A DNA stretch of 64,000 nt from Actinomadura physcomitrii (lineage in GTDB: Bacteria > Actinomycetota > Actinomycetes > Streptosporangiales > Streptosporangiaceae), in the NCBI RefSeq assembly GCF_008923205.2, contig NZ_WBMS02000004.1:124001-188000 (forward strand). The letters are read 5' to 3'. Shown here in pieces: positions 34,901 to 42,065 of this stretch. Within the stretch, counting starts at the first letter, position 1, and the number at the start of each line of letters is the position of its first letter. The translations under genes were made by a program, and so were the position numbers. Below the pieces are notes generated by a model that was not told where the DNA came from, did not search any database, and was given only the letters and a program-made list of their open reading frames with translations.

Positions 34901-36325
34901 CCCGACGTGCCCGCCGCACTCCCGCCCCTCGAAGACGAACTTGCGGGCGCCCTCGGCGAGGAACCGCTCCAGCAGGTCCGGCGACGGGACGTGCAGGTAC
35001 GCGCTGACGCCCGCGTCCTCCAGCGCCGCCGCCTGCGCGGGCCGCCCGCCGGACACGATCGCGTACGGGGGCGCGGCCTCGCGGACCGCGGCGAGCTGCG
35101 CCTCGCGGACCTCCGGCGGCGCGAACCCGAGCACACCGACGCCCCAGGCGCGGCCCGCGAGCCGGTCCGCGGTCTCGCGCAGCAGCGCCCGCACCCGGTC
35201 GCCGTCCATCAGCGCGAGCGCCAGGAACGGCAGCCCGCCCTCCTGCGCGACGGCCGCGGCGAACGTCGAACGGTCGCTGACCTGCGTCATCGGCCCCTGG
35301 ACGACCGGGAACTCGGGGCCGTCCGGGGTCTGCCGGGACGCCAGCGGCGCGGCCCGCACGGCGGCCCGCAGATGCTCGGCGATCCCGTCCCGGACCGCCT
35401 GGACGACGCCGCCGGCGGTGCGGTGCCGGGCGGCGAGCGCGGCGGCGAGCGGCGCGTCCTGCCCGGCGGGCAGCAGCCGCGACCGCAGCCCGGTCGCGCC
35501 GATCCGCGCGCCGACCTCGGCCGGGGTGAGGCCGGCGAGGGCGATGTCGGGCAGGCCGGGGCGGGCGTAGACGCGGTGGCCGTGCACGACGCGGGTCTCC
35601 GAGCCGTCCATCGCGGTGAGCGCCGCGGCGACGTCGGCGGGCAGGTCCATCTCGCGGACGAGCGCGAGCTGCACGTCCAGCACGACGCCCGCCGCTCCCC
35701 CGGCGACGGCCGCGGCGGCGGTGCGCGGGCCGATGCCGCCGGCGGCGAGCACCGGGACGTCCACGGCGCCGTCCGCGAGCAGCCGCTGCAGCAGCACGAA
35801 CGTGGTGAGGTCACCGACCCGGCCGCCCGCCTCGCAGCCGCGGGCGATGAGCGCGGTCCCGCGCGTGCCGGGGAACCCGCCGGCGACGGGCAGCACCGCG
35901 GCGGCCTCGGCGGCGTCCACGACCTCGACCAGCAGCCGGCGGCCGCGCGCGAACCCGGCGATGTCCAGCGAGTCGTCGGCGAGCAGCGCCGGGGCGTCGA
36001 ACACGACGGTGCCGGCGGCGTCCGGCAGCTCCTGCGGGCGGACCCGGCAGCCCGCCGGGACCCGCACCCCGAACGGGCCCGCCCACCAGCGGCGCACGTC
36101 GGCGAGCGCGGCGAGCGCCGGCTCCCGGTCGGTGCCGAGGTCGAGCACGCCGAGCCCGCCGGCCCGCGCGACGGCCACCGCGAGGTGCGGCGCGGGGCGG
36201 CCGAACGGCGTGACGCCGACGATCTCGGTCCCCCGCCCGGCCCCCGGCGCCCGCCGGTCCGGGCCGTCCTGGACGGCGGCCCTCGTCTCGTCCCCGTCCG
36301 CCGCCGTGCCCCTGTCCGCGGCCAT
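28967..36325 (-). CDS. PUFA/PKS-type synthase: NPD-NPD-KS-AT-ACP-KR
   Basis: A 2452-aa enzyme. Two nitropropane-dioxygenase/PfaD-like flavin domains come first (~20-300 and ~330-650; the second keeps VVQGPMTQVSD and GRECGGHVGP), normally the trans enoyl reductase of PUFA synthases. After a repetitive Ala/Ser/Gly linker comes a ketosynthase (~733-1170: Cys918, His1053, His1091), then an acyltransferase (~1265-1560: FLFPGQGSQRPG, Ser1361 in GHSYGE). One ACP follows (Ser1753 in LSIDSIKR, the PUFA-type signature), a long disordered linker, and a ketoreductase (LLTGGARGVTA near 2185, Tyr2372 in ADYAAANEACD). It matches PfaA with PfaD fused to its front, as in the SCO0127-type orphan cluster. First gene of the operon; GGGGGG precedes the ATG. 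Confidence 0.93.
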   Translation of the reverse strand: MAADRGTAADGDETRAAVQDGPDRRAPGAGRGTEIVGVTPFGRPAPHLAVAVARAGGLGVLDLGTDREPALAALADVRRWWAGPFGVRVPAGCRVRPQELPDAAGTVVFDAPALLADDSLDIAGFARGRRLLVEVVDAAEAAAVLPVAGGFPGTRGTALIARGCEAGGRVGDLTTFVLLQRLLADGAVDVPVLAAGGIGPRTAAAAVAGGAAGVVLDVQLALVREMDLPADVAAALTAMDGSETRVVHGHRVYARPGLPDIALAGLTPAEVGARIGATGLRSRLLPAGQDAPLAAALAARHRTAGGVVQAVRDGIAEHLRAAVRAAPLASRQTPDGPEFPVVQGPMTQVSDRSTFAAAVAQEGGLPFLALALMDGDRVRALLRETADRLAGRAWGVGVLGFAPPEVREAQLAAVREAAPPYAIVSGGRPAQAAALEDAGVSAYLHVPSPDLLERFLAEGARKFVFEGRECGGHVGPRASFPLWEAQIERLEAFGGDPAELSVMFAGGIHDARSAAMVAALAGPLAERGAGVRVLMGTAYLFTAEAVAAGAILPGFQKAALECDGTALLETSPGHATRCARTPYVERFTEARRELEDAGTARQDMWRQLERLNLGRLRIASKGLRRSTPVGPDEQHAEGLYMIGDVAALRTSTTTLADLHGQVTDGATALLAARAADLGIAGDRAAASSAASGAASGAASGAASGAVSSAASGAVSSAASSAASGAASGAARPADIAIVGVGCVFPGARDADAYWANIVGGVDSVTEVPAGRWDPAVHYDPSDPGKTPSKWGGFLPDVPFDALAYGIPPSALGSIEPVQLLALEVAARALKDAGYADRPFDRSRTSVFFGAGGGNELATAYGLRAALPSYYGEVPPGLDEQLPEPTEDSFPGVLTNVIAGRIANRLDLGGANCTVDAACASSLAALDTACKELAAGSSDMVLCGGADVHNGIQDYLMFSAVRALSPSGRCAPFDAAADGIALGEGVACVVLKRLADAERDGDRVYAVVKSVAGSSDGRSLGLTAPRAEGQRLALDRAYERAGVRPSDVGLVEAHGTGTEVGDRTELATLTVAFAAAAPGSVALGSVKSQIGHTKCAAGLAGLIKTAYALHTGVLPGTLHLTSPNAGWKADGPFAFGTSARPWAARPGDRYAGVSGFGFGGANFHAVLAGYDGGPEPVSGLAEWPAELFLIRGADRTAARAEIARLRRLLDAGSVRLRDLARTCASAEGRVQAAVVATSLDDLRGKLAAAAEFRAEPGVRVRAPGDPGQVAFLFPGQGSQRPGMLAGLFVAFPRLQRLLRLAGGRYAPAMFPPAAFGPDDARRQREALTDTRVAQPALGIAGLAVHRLLTAVGVHPDLAAGHSYGELVALCAAGVFDDTDMIELSAARAEAILAAAGTDPGTMAAVAAPLGRVKDAVAGLSEIVVANHNAPDQVVVSGTTAGVARALAVLAERGLAAERIPVACAFHSPLVAAASGALRTALTGRDLRSPAFPVWSNTTAAPYDSDPADLAATLAGQLAAPVRFVEQVEAMYEAGARTFVEAGPGRVLTGLTRRILGDRPHTAVACDAAEGGSVGGSVERLLHALAELAAAGVPVDPLPLFAGRDARVLDPASDPAAPGWIVNGHLVRTADGGYPPGGLRPAERVPAAGAGPDRPAGSDAAVLEYLRAGRDLIAAQREVILRHLGAAPAALPAPAPVPAPRPVLPGETLPALPAAPEPPRDVRATVLAVISARTGYPESMLDGDLDLEADLSIDSIKRTVIIGEVTERTGLTAPDAAIEQLTRITTIGEIVDWLSARLPSATGPQRPAVPPQATPLLAQGPSAETAGTAEHPPTAATTTVEQPATSPDTTEDKDDAGADPPAQTPPDARREEPPSGPPQSAASTAEETTHATSSRVAEGDGDTRAGTPAQTSAGAAAAGRRSVGDAAVEIVRLAGDGVAALGGEDAQAEPFARGGTPAPPVPSDQAGGARRVLAGRVRPSGERARRVVRQVVRTAELEALPVPDDTGTAFDGRTIVVVDDGCGVALELADLLERHGARVRTPMDVDGKCDGLVHLAALRPGATAVLPDAYTGIRRALAGGLRWLVVASGAGGTFGRAFDGGGVGDPGPGAGLRGLARTVAQEYPDTLVRAVDVDTKDTPRAIALRILAELLDARGPVVVGHEGELRHTIRLVPAELRGEARVPLERDGVVLLTGGARGVTARAALELARTTGCHIEVMGRTLEPVGPASFPDVPDEAGLRRALVAQGGRRPAEIEATVRRILAEREIRANLDALREHAASVRYHAGDVREPRVVRDAVERVYARHGRLDGVIHGAGIVEDRLVRDKEPQSFERVYRTKVDGASALAAAVRPDVGFFVVFGSVAGVHGNRGQADYAAANEACDTLAHVWRTRLRGRVLVADWGPWAGGGMVSPELAREYARRGIGLIDPDAGVAALLREIAHGDETQVVFTGTVR
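34141..34272. repeat. Eleven 12-bp tandem repeats in the NPD-KS linker
   Basis: Eleven consecutive 12-bp units of consensus CGCCGGACGCGG (variants CGCTGG and CACCGG at the front, ACACGG at the end) encode alternating SGAA/SSAA/SGAV blocks of the inter-domain linker. It is a hypervariable-looking minisatellite in coding sequence. Confidence 0.92.
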
Positions 36326-36550
36326 GCACTGCCCCCCGACGCGTCCCGCGCGGCCCGACCCGGCGACCGCGCGGCTGGTGACCCTCGCTCACAACAACGG
36401 TCGGCAGACTACGGTCCGTGAGCGGTCGAGCACGGGGACGACACACCCGGGGGGTGCGCTGATGGCGGCACCGCAAAGGACTTTGGACGCTTCCTTGGCC
36501 TGCGCAAGACCCGCCGCCGGTGCGACCGGGCGGTCAGCGGGCGGGGGCGG

Positions 36551-37678
36551 TCACACCGTGACGGCGGGCCCGCGGCGCTGCCGGCGGATCCCGTGCCGGA
36601 CCGTTCCCTCGTCCAGCCAGCGGTCCAGGTACGCCCATGTGGTCGCGCGCGCGGACCGTCCGGTCAGCACGTCGAGGTGGCCCCCCGACGCGACCTCGAA
36701 CCGCACCTTCGGCGCGCCGGGCAGCAGCCGGATCAGCGGCAGGACGGACCGGACCGGCGCGACGGCGTCGCCGCGCCCGGCGATGGCCAGAACCGGCACG
36801 CCGATCCGGCGCAGCTCGACCCGCCGGCCGTCGATCTCGAGGCCGCCCGCGGCGAGCGCGTTGTCCTGGAAAATGGCGCGCTGAATGCGTCGCGCGGCGT
36901 TCCCCGTGAATCCGGTGACGGTGCCGGTGAATTGTTCGACGGCTTCGATCTGGGCGAGGAAATCGGCATTGTCGAGATGGGTCAGCGTCCGATAGGGCCG
37001 GAGCAGGACGCGATCGATTCCGGTCGCCCGGCGGAGGCGTTCCAGCACCGCGCCGGGACGGGGCGCGGGCAGCCGCACGGGCAGCCGCACGGGCGACCGC
37101 GGCGGGCGGACGTCGACAGGCGCGGCGATCGCGGCGACCGACGCGATCGGCAAGGCCGGGTCGTCGGCGGCGGCGAGCAGCGCCACCACCCCGCCGAGGG
37201 ACCAGCCGACGAGCTGCACGGGCTGCCCGCCCGCGTCCCGGCTGACCGCGCGGATCGCGCCGGGCAGCAGGTCGCGGACCCATTCGCGCAGGCCGCCGTC
37301 CCGCCCGCCGCGGCCAGCGGAGCGCGCGGAATCGGCGGGGTCGCGGTCGAGCAGGTAGCTGCGCCGGCCCGCGCGCACGACGTGCTCGGCGAGGCTGCAC
37401 CCGCGGCGCAGGTCGTAGCAGCGGGCCGGCGCGGCGGGCGGCGGCACGAACAGCACCGGCGGGCCGGCCGGGACCACGCCCTCCGGCGGCCGGTAGCGGC
37501 GCACCCCGCACCTGTCTCCGCCGCCCTCCACCGGATCGGCGGGCATCGGCCGCAGATCGGCGATCCGGCCGTGCCGGGCGAGCTGGACGGCATTGGCGGC
37601 GGCATCGCGCGCGCCTCGCGGGGAGAGGATCAATGCGCCATTATCCAACCGTCCTGACAGAGCACGGCGCGGGCCCAT
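36551..37678 (-). CDS. PHA-synthase-like alpha/beta hydrolase
   Basis: A 375-aa protein with the layout of class III PhaC-like proteins: PVLFVPPPAAPARCYDLRRG, SLAEHVVRAGRRSYLLDRDP, nucleophile elbow VGWSLGGV (Ser160 where true PHA synthases use Cys), Asp in GRGDAVAP, and His in SGGHLDVLTG. The Ser nucleophile argues for a lipase, esterase or acyltransferase rather than a polymerase. It lies 225 bp upstream of the synthase operon on the same strand and may belong to the same lipid pathway. Confidence 0.85.
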   Translation of the reverse strand: MGPRRALSGRLDNGALILSPRGARDAAANAVQLARHGRIADLRPMPADPVEGGGDRCGVRRYRPPEGVVPAGPPVLFVPPPAAPARCYDLRRGCSLAEHVVRAGRRSYLLDRDPADSARSAGRGGRDGGLREWVRDLLPGAIRAVSRDAGGQPVQLVGWSLGGVVALLAAADDPALPIASVAAIAAPVDVRPPRSPVRLPVRLPAPRPGAVLERLRRATGIDRVLLRPYRTLTHLDNADFLAQIEAVEQFTGTVTGFTGNAARRIQRAIFQDNALAAGGLEIDGRRVELRRIGVPVLAIAGRGDAVAPVRSVLPLIRLLPGAPKVRFEVASGGHLDVLTGRSARATTWAYLDRWLDEGTVRHGIRRQRRGPAVTV

Positions 37679-37772
37679 TGACCAAAGGCGGCCCGTCGCC
37701 CCTTCACCGCATTAATACACTGGTCAGCACGGCCGGGAAATCTCGACCGCGTGAAGCGCGTGTTAAATCGTC

Positions 37773-37803
37773 TTGACAGCGCGGCCCGGCGGGTCCGTAA
37801 TGG
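37773..37803 (+). promoter_or_regulatory. Possible promoter for relA-like gene
   Basis: TTGACA followed after 19 bp by TAATGG, upstream of the SpoT-like gene in the 283-bp divergent gap. The -35 hexamer is perfect but the spacing is long and the -10 is weak, so this is only a candidate. Confidence 0.3.
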
Positions 37804-37961
37804 GCGTGCGGGCCGGCCCGGCGGTGGCACGCTCCAGCGGCCGTCCGGCGGCGCCGGCGCGACGCGACCGCCCCGCTCTCGCGCCACCGCCGCGACGTCG
37901 CACATAATGTCGGTTACACCCAGTAGCAGGGGCGCTACCGGGGCGGGCGGCAGGTGGGCGC

Positions 37962-39842
37962 GTGATGACGACCCTCGATCCGGCGAACTCCACAGGCACG
38001 GCCTCCACCGCCGGCGCACCGGAGGGCGGGGCCGCGCTTCCCGGCGCGCCCGTCCCGGCGCGCGAGCGGTTCGGGTTCCCTCCGGCGCGGCGGGCGCCCG
38101 GCGCCGCGTCGCGGGTGCCGCGCGGCCCGGCACGGCTGCCGCGCGGTCCGGCCCGGCTGCCGGTGCGCCGCCTCCGGTCCGCCGCCGCGGACGGCCCGGT
38201 CGGCCCCGCCATCGCCCCGCTCCTCGCCGTCCACCGGTCCGCCTGCCCCGGCGGCGACGAGGCGGAGCTGCTGCGCGGCTACGAGGTCGCCGAACGGCTG
38301 CACCGCGGGCAGCTCCGCAAGTCGGGCGCGCCCTACATCACCCATCCGCTGGCCGTCGCGATGATCCTCGCCGGGATGGGGATGGACACCACCACCCTCG
38401 TCGCCGCGCTGCTGCACGACACCGTCGAGGACACCCCCTACACGCTCGGCGAGCTGCGCGCCGACTTCGGCGAGGAGATCGCCGTCCTCGTCGACGGCGT
38501 GACGAAGCTGGACGGCAGCCGCTGGGGCGAGCGCGCCGAGGCCGAGACGTTCCGCAAGATCGTGCTCGCGGCGGCGGCCGACCTGCGCGTCCTGGTCATC
38601 AAGCTGTCGGACCGGCTGCACAACCTGCGGACGCTGCGCTACCGGCCGGCGCACAAGCGCGCCCCCTACGCCAAGGCGTCCCAGGAGCTGCTCGTCCCGT
38701 TCGCCGAGCGGCTCGGCATCCATGTGCTGAAGCGGGAGATGGACGACCTGGCGTTCGCCGCGCGCGCCCCCGAGGCGCACGCCGCGACCGACCGCGCCGT
38801 CCGGGCCGCGCTGCGGGGCGCCGACGCGGTGTTCGCCCCTGCCATCGCGCGGATCCGCGACGCGCTCGCCGAGCACGGCGTGCGCGCGCGCGTGCAGATC
38901 CGTCCGTCGCACCTGTACGCGGTGCACGTGTCGTACGGCGGCGACCTCGCCGGGCTGCGGCCCTGCGAGGCGGCGCGGCTCCTGCTGCTGGTCGACGGCG
39001 AGGAACGCGACTGCTACATCGCCCTCGGCGCGGTGCACGCCGCGCTGCACCCCGTCGCCGGGCAGGTCCGCGACCACATCGCGATGCCGAAGGACAACAT
39101 GTACCGGTCGCTGCACACCCGCGTCATCAGCCCGGACGGCGACCCGTTCGACGTGATCGTGCGCAGCGAGGCGATGCACCCGGTCGCCGAGTACGGCATC
39201 GTCGCGCACATCCGGCGGGCCCGCGACGACGACGCCGCCACCGCCGACGCCGTGGCGGGCCGCCGCGACCTGGCGTGGCTGAGCCGGCTGCTGGCCTGGC
39301 AGTCCAACGCGCCGTCCGCCGACTTCCTCGACGGCCTGCGCGCCGACCTCGCCGCCGGGCACCTCGCCGCGTTCACCCCGGACGGCCGCGCCGTGCCGCT
39401 GCCCGAGGGCGCGACCGCGCTCGACTTCGCCTACGCGCTGGACCCCGGCACCGGCGACCGCTGCATCGGCGCCGTCGTCAACGGCCGGCTCGCGCCGATG
39501 TCCGTGCAGGTCCGTACCGGCAACGTGGTGGAGGTGCTCACCGACCCGGCCGGCTCCCCGTCCGAGGACTGGCTCGACTTCGCCGTGACGGTCCCGGCGC
39601 GCATGCACATCCGGCGGAGCCTCGCGCTGCGCCGCGCGGAGGAGGCCGCGGACGCCGGCCGCCGCACCCTCGTGCGGGCCCTCGCGCAGCGGCGGCTCGA
39701 CCTGCTCGCCGCGGAGGCGCGCGGCGACTCGCTGGCCGTCGCCCGCGACCTCGGCTACGGCGAGATCGACCAGATGTACGGCGCGCTCGCGGCCGGCGCG
39801 CTCGGCCTCGACGACCTGGTGGCCCGGTTCACCCGACTCTGA
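37962..39842 (+). CDS. RelA/SpoT homologue, hydrolase intact, synthetase altered, no ACT domain
   Basis: A 626-aa RSH protein. The HD (p)ppGpp hydrolase is complete: YITHPL, LLHDTVEDT (His152, Asp153, Glu156, Asp157) and KLSDRLHNLRT. The synthetase is present (CYIALGAVH, DHIAMPKDNMYRSLHT, AEYGIVAH), but the RxKD loop of bifunctional enzymes reads QVRD (368-371) and the upstream GRxKxxYSIxxKM region is not recognisable (VQIRPSHLYAVHV). A TGS domain follows (TPDGRAVPLPEGATALDFAYAL); the C-terminal zinc-finger and ACT domains of full RSH enzymes are missing. Likely a second, hydrolase-biased RSH. Starts at GTG or the adjacent ATG. A universal stress protein gene follows by 34 bp. Confidence 0.9.
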   Translation: MMTTLDPANSTGTASTAGAPEGGAALPGAPVPARERFGFPPARRAPGAASRVPRGPARLPRGPARLPVRRLRSAAADGPVGPAIAPLLAVHRSACPGGDEAELLRGYEVAERLHRGQLRKSGAPYITHPLAVAMILAGMGMDTTTLVAALLHDTVEDTPYTLGELRADFGEEIAVLVDGVTKLDGSRWGERAEAETFRKIVLAAAADLRVLVIKLSDRLHNLRTLRYRPAHKRAPYAKASQELLVPFAERLGIHVLKREMDDLAFAARAPEAHAATDRAVRAALRGADAVFAPAIARIRDALAEHGVRARVQIRPSHLYAVHVSYGGDLAGLRPCEAARLLLLVDGEERDCYIALGAVHAALHPVAGQVRDHIAMPKDNMYRSLHTRVISPDGDPFDVIVRSEAMHPVAEYGIVAHIRRARDDDAATADAVAGRRDLAWLSRLLAWQSNAPSADFLDGLRADLAAGHLAAFTPDGRAVPLPEGATALDFAYALDPGTGDRCIGAVVNGRLAPMSVQVRTGNVVEVLTDPAGSPSEDWLDFAVTVPARMHIRRSLALRRAEEAADAGRRTLVRALAQRRLDLLAAEARGDSLAVARDLGYGEIDQMYGALAAGALGLDDLVARFTRL

Positions 39843-39876
39843 CATTCCGCACTACCCTGGTCGGCGTGATGATCGC

Positions 39877-40329
39877 ATGACCGGTGAGGGGCCGTTCGAG
39901 TACGGCATGGACGGGCCGAAGGTGATCGTGGCCGGGGTCGACGGGTCGGAGACCTCGCTGCACGCCGGCGCGTACGCGTGGGGCCTGGCCCGCCGCGGCG
40001 CGGCACGGCTGATCCTCGTGCACGTCGAGCGGATCCCCGCGCTGTCCACCCTCACCGCCGGCGGCGCCGCGGTGATGCGCGAGGCCGGCGAAGCCGTCGC
40101 CGACGACCTGCGCCGCGAACTGGAACGCGCCGCCGAGCGCGCCGACGTCCGCTACGAGTTCGTCACCGAGCAGGGCGACCCGTTCACCGTCATCTCGCGC
40201 ATCGCCGACGAGAACCGCGCCGACGCGGTGATCGTCGGCGCGTCCGCGCAGGCCGGGCACCGGCTGATCGGGTCCGTCGCGGTCAAGCTCGTCCGCACCG
40301 GCCGCTGGCCGGTGACCGTCGTCCCGTGA
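39877..40329 (+). CDS. Universal stress protein
   Basis: A 150-aa single UspA domain: VIVAGVDGSETSLHAGAYA at the start and the ATP-binding-type signature GASAQAGHRLIGSVAVKLV near the end, followed by the VTVVP strand. Such proteins bind ATP or act as stress-linked regulators. It follows the SpoT-like gene closely and is probably in the same transcript. Confidence 0.9.
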   Translation: MTGEGPFEYGMDGPKVIVAGVDGSETSLHAGAYAWGLARRGAARLILVHVERIPALSTLTAGGAAVMREAGEAVADDLRRELERAAERADVRYEFVTEQGDPFTVISRIADENRADAVIVGASAQAGHRLIGSVAVKLVRTGRWPVTVVP

Positions 40330-40387
40330 CCCGTGCGCGCTCGGCCGCGCGGCCAGGTTGGACGGCGGCGGCGGGGGAACGGGTCCG

Positions 40388-41257
40388 GTGAACCGTGCGG
40401 AGGACGAGGCGGGGGCGGCGATGCCGGAGCCATACCTGACCGAGGTCGGCTGGGCGGGGTCCGCGCTCCGCGTCGCCGGCGCGATCAGGCGCGACGACGA
40501 CCTGCCCGCCGTCCCGGAACTGGAACTGCTGCTGCGCGAGCGCGACGGCGACGGGCTGCTGCGGCTCCCCGCGTCCGCCGCCGACGAGAGCGGCCTCATC
40601 ACCTTCGAGGCGCTGGTGGACGTCGCGTCCGTCGGGAGCGGCGGGCCGCTGCCCGGCGGGCTCTGGGACGTCGGCCTCGCGATCGGCCCGCCGCCCGCCG
40701 GCCGCGTCGTCGACCTCGGGCCCGAACGCGCGCCCGGCCTCGACACCTCCCCGCGGCGGCGGTTCCTGCCGGGCGCGGTCACCGTCGCCGCCTACTTCGG
40801 CGACCGCGGGGCGCTGTCCATCGACGTCGGCGGCCACTCGCACGTCGCCGGCACGACGCGCGCCGACGGGGTCGCCTGGGACGGGCGCCGCGCCGAGATC
40901 GTCATCACCGGGCACATCGACCGGAGCTGGCTCAGCATGCCCGTCTCCGGCACGCTGACCCTCACCGAGCGGAGCACCCGCCGCGCGTTCGAGGTCATCG
41001 CCGCGCTCGACGAGACCGGCGACCGGCTCGGCTACCGCGCCGCGCTGCCCGTCAGCCGGGCGTTCGTCGACGACCCGCTGCCGCGCGGCACCTGGGACGT
41101 CTCGCTCTGCCTCGCCTTCTCCGGCATGCACCGCGAGCTCGGCGTCCTCGCCCCCGAGGCCGCGGTGGACGTCCAGGTGTGGAGGCGGCTCCGGCACGTG
41201 CGCGTGTCGTCGTCGTCCGCGCCGGACCCGCTCGCCATCACGGTCGGCCGCGCCTGA
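40388..41257 (+). CDS. Unknown beta-rich protein with an internal duplication
   Basis: A 289-aa protein without recognised domain. It contains two similar halves: ALRVAGAIRRD ... ITFEALVDV ... GGLWDVGLAIG and EIVITGHIDRS ... AFEVIAALD ... RGTWDVSLCLAF. Each half is strand-rich, as in immunoglobulin-like or jelly-roll modules. The GTG start follows GGGGGAAC; an ATG 11 codons later is an alternative. Its 3' end overlaps the convergent membrane protein gene by 20 bp. Confidence 0.75.
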   Translation: MNRAEDEAGAAMPEPYLTEVGWAGSALRVAGAIRRDDDLPAVPELELLLRERDGDGLLRLPASAADESGLITFEALVDVASVGSGGPLPGGLWDVGLAIGPPPAGRVVDLGPERAPGLDTSPRRRFLPGAVTVAAYFGDRGALSIDVGGHSHVAGTTRADGVAWDGRRAEIVITGHIDRSWLSMPVSGTLTLTERSTRRAFEVIAALDETGDRLGYRAALPVSRAFVDDPLPRGTWDVSLCLAFSGMHRELGVLAPEAAVDVQVWRRLRHVRVSSSSAPDPLAITVGRA

Positions 41258-41888
41258 ACGGGCGGTCCGGCCAGAACGGGCGGTCGGGCCAGAACGACCG
41301 CGAGCCCGCGGCCGCCACCCCCGCGAGCAGCACCACCACCGACGTCCCGCCGACGAGGTTGACGCACGCGGTCGCCACCGCCGCGTCGGGCGGCCCGTTC
41401 AGCAGCAGCGGCAGGATCGTCAGCAGCACCACCGCGAACCCGCCGATCCACGCGAACGCGCGGACGGGCCGTGCCGCCGTCGCCAGCAGCAGGTGCATCA
41501 GCGCGGTCGCCTGGATCGTCCCGGCCGCCGCGACCAGCGCGTAGCTCGTCGCCGCCGGTCCCGCCGCGGTGTGCCCGCCCGCGAACACCGGAACGTCCAG
41601 CCCGAACAGGCCGCGCAGCCCCAGCACGGCCGCGAACGCCATGCCGCCGGCGGCCAGCGCCGCCGACGTCCCCGCCCACCACAGCGGGCGGAGCGGGAGC
41701 GCCGGGCCCCCCGAGATCTCCTCGTGCAGGGCGACGAACTCGTGGTACCGCCTCGCCGGAGCCTCCGCCCGGCGCCGCCGCGCCGTGGAGGGACACCGGA
41801 ACGACCGCTCGTACGGCCGTGGCGCAGGACGGCCGGCGTGCCTGCCCGGCAGGCCGCCGGGGTACCGCCCGAATGGCGTATCGGGCAT
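41238..41888 (-). CDS. Four-helix membrane protein (DUF6069-like)
   Basis: A 216-aa protein: ~60 residues of Arg/Pro-rich cytoplasmic N-terminus, then four hydrophobic helices (WWAGTSAALAAGGMAFAAVL; SYALVAAAGTIQATALMHLLL; FAWIGGFAVVLLTILPLLL; TACVNLVGGTSVVVLLAGVA). The pattern recalls the DUF6069 family of actinomycete membrane proteins. The C-terminus has a repeated FWPDRP motif from an 18-bp direct repeat in DNA that also forms the end of the convergent gene. Confidence 0.75.
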   Translation of the reverse strand: MPDTPFGRYPGGLPGRHAGRPAPRPYERSFRCPSTARRRRAEAPARRYHEFVALHEEISGGPALPLRPLWWAGTSAALAAGGMAFAAVLGLRGLFGLDVPVFAGGHTAAGPAATSYALVAAAGTIQATALMHLLLATAARPVRAFAWIGGFAVVLLTILPLLLNGPPDAAVATACVNLVGGTSVVVLLAGVAAAGSRSFWPDRPFWPDRPFRRGRP

Positions 41889-42016
41889 GTTCCCTCCCCC
41901 CGGTGCGAACGATGTAGGTGCTACCCGGCCGCGATAGGGGGAACTCTCCCAAGCACAACAATTTGCAGATGTTTGGGTCCGTCACCGGTCATAGCGGCGT
42001 TCTTCGCGGAACGCGA

Positions 42017-42050
42017 AGGGCCCCGGGGAACACGCCTCCCGGGGCCCTTT
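42017..42050 (-). terminator. Hairpin terminator after glutamine synthetase
   Basis: A perfect 12-bp stem (42017-42028 with 42039-42050) and 10-nt loop immediately beyond the glutamine synthetase stop codon. Confidence 0.75.
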
Positions 42051-42065
42051 CCGTCGTGCGCGAGG

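Noticed and set aside
29009..36421. 2470-codon plus-strand frame opposite the large synthase
   Set aside because: Shadow with repetitive Gly/Arg/Asp content; the minus-strand product has complete catalytic motifs in order.
20772..37678. Enediyne PKS cluster
   Set aside because: The PPTase tail is enediyne-like, but there is no single KS-AT-ACP-KR-DH-PPTase protein and none of the accessory enediyne genes; PUFA-type domain order and ACP signature fit better.
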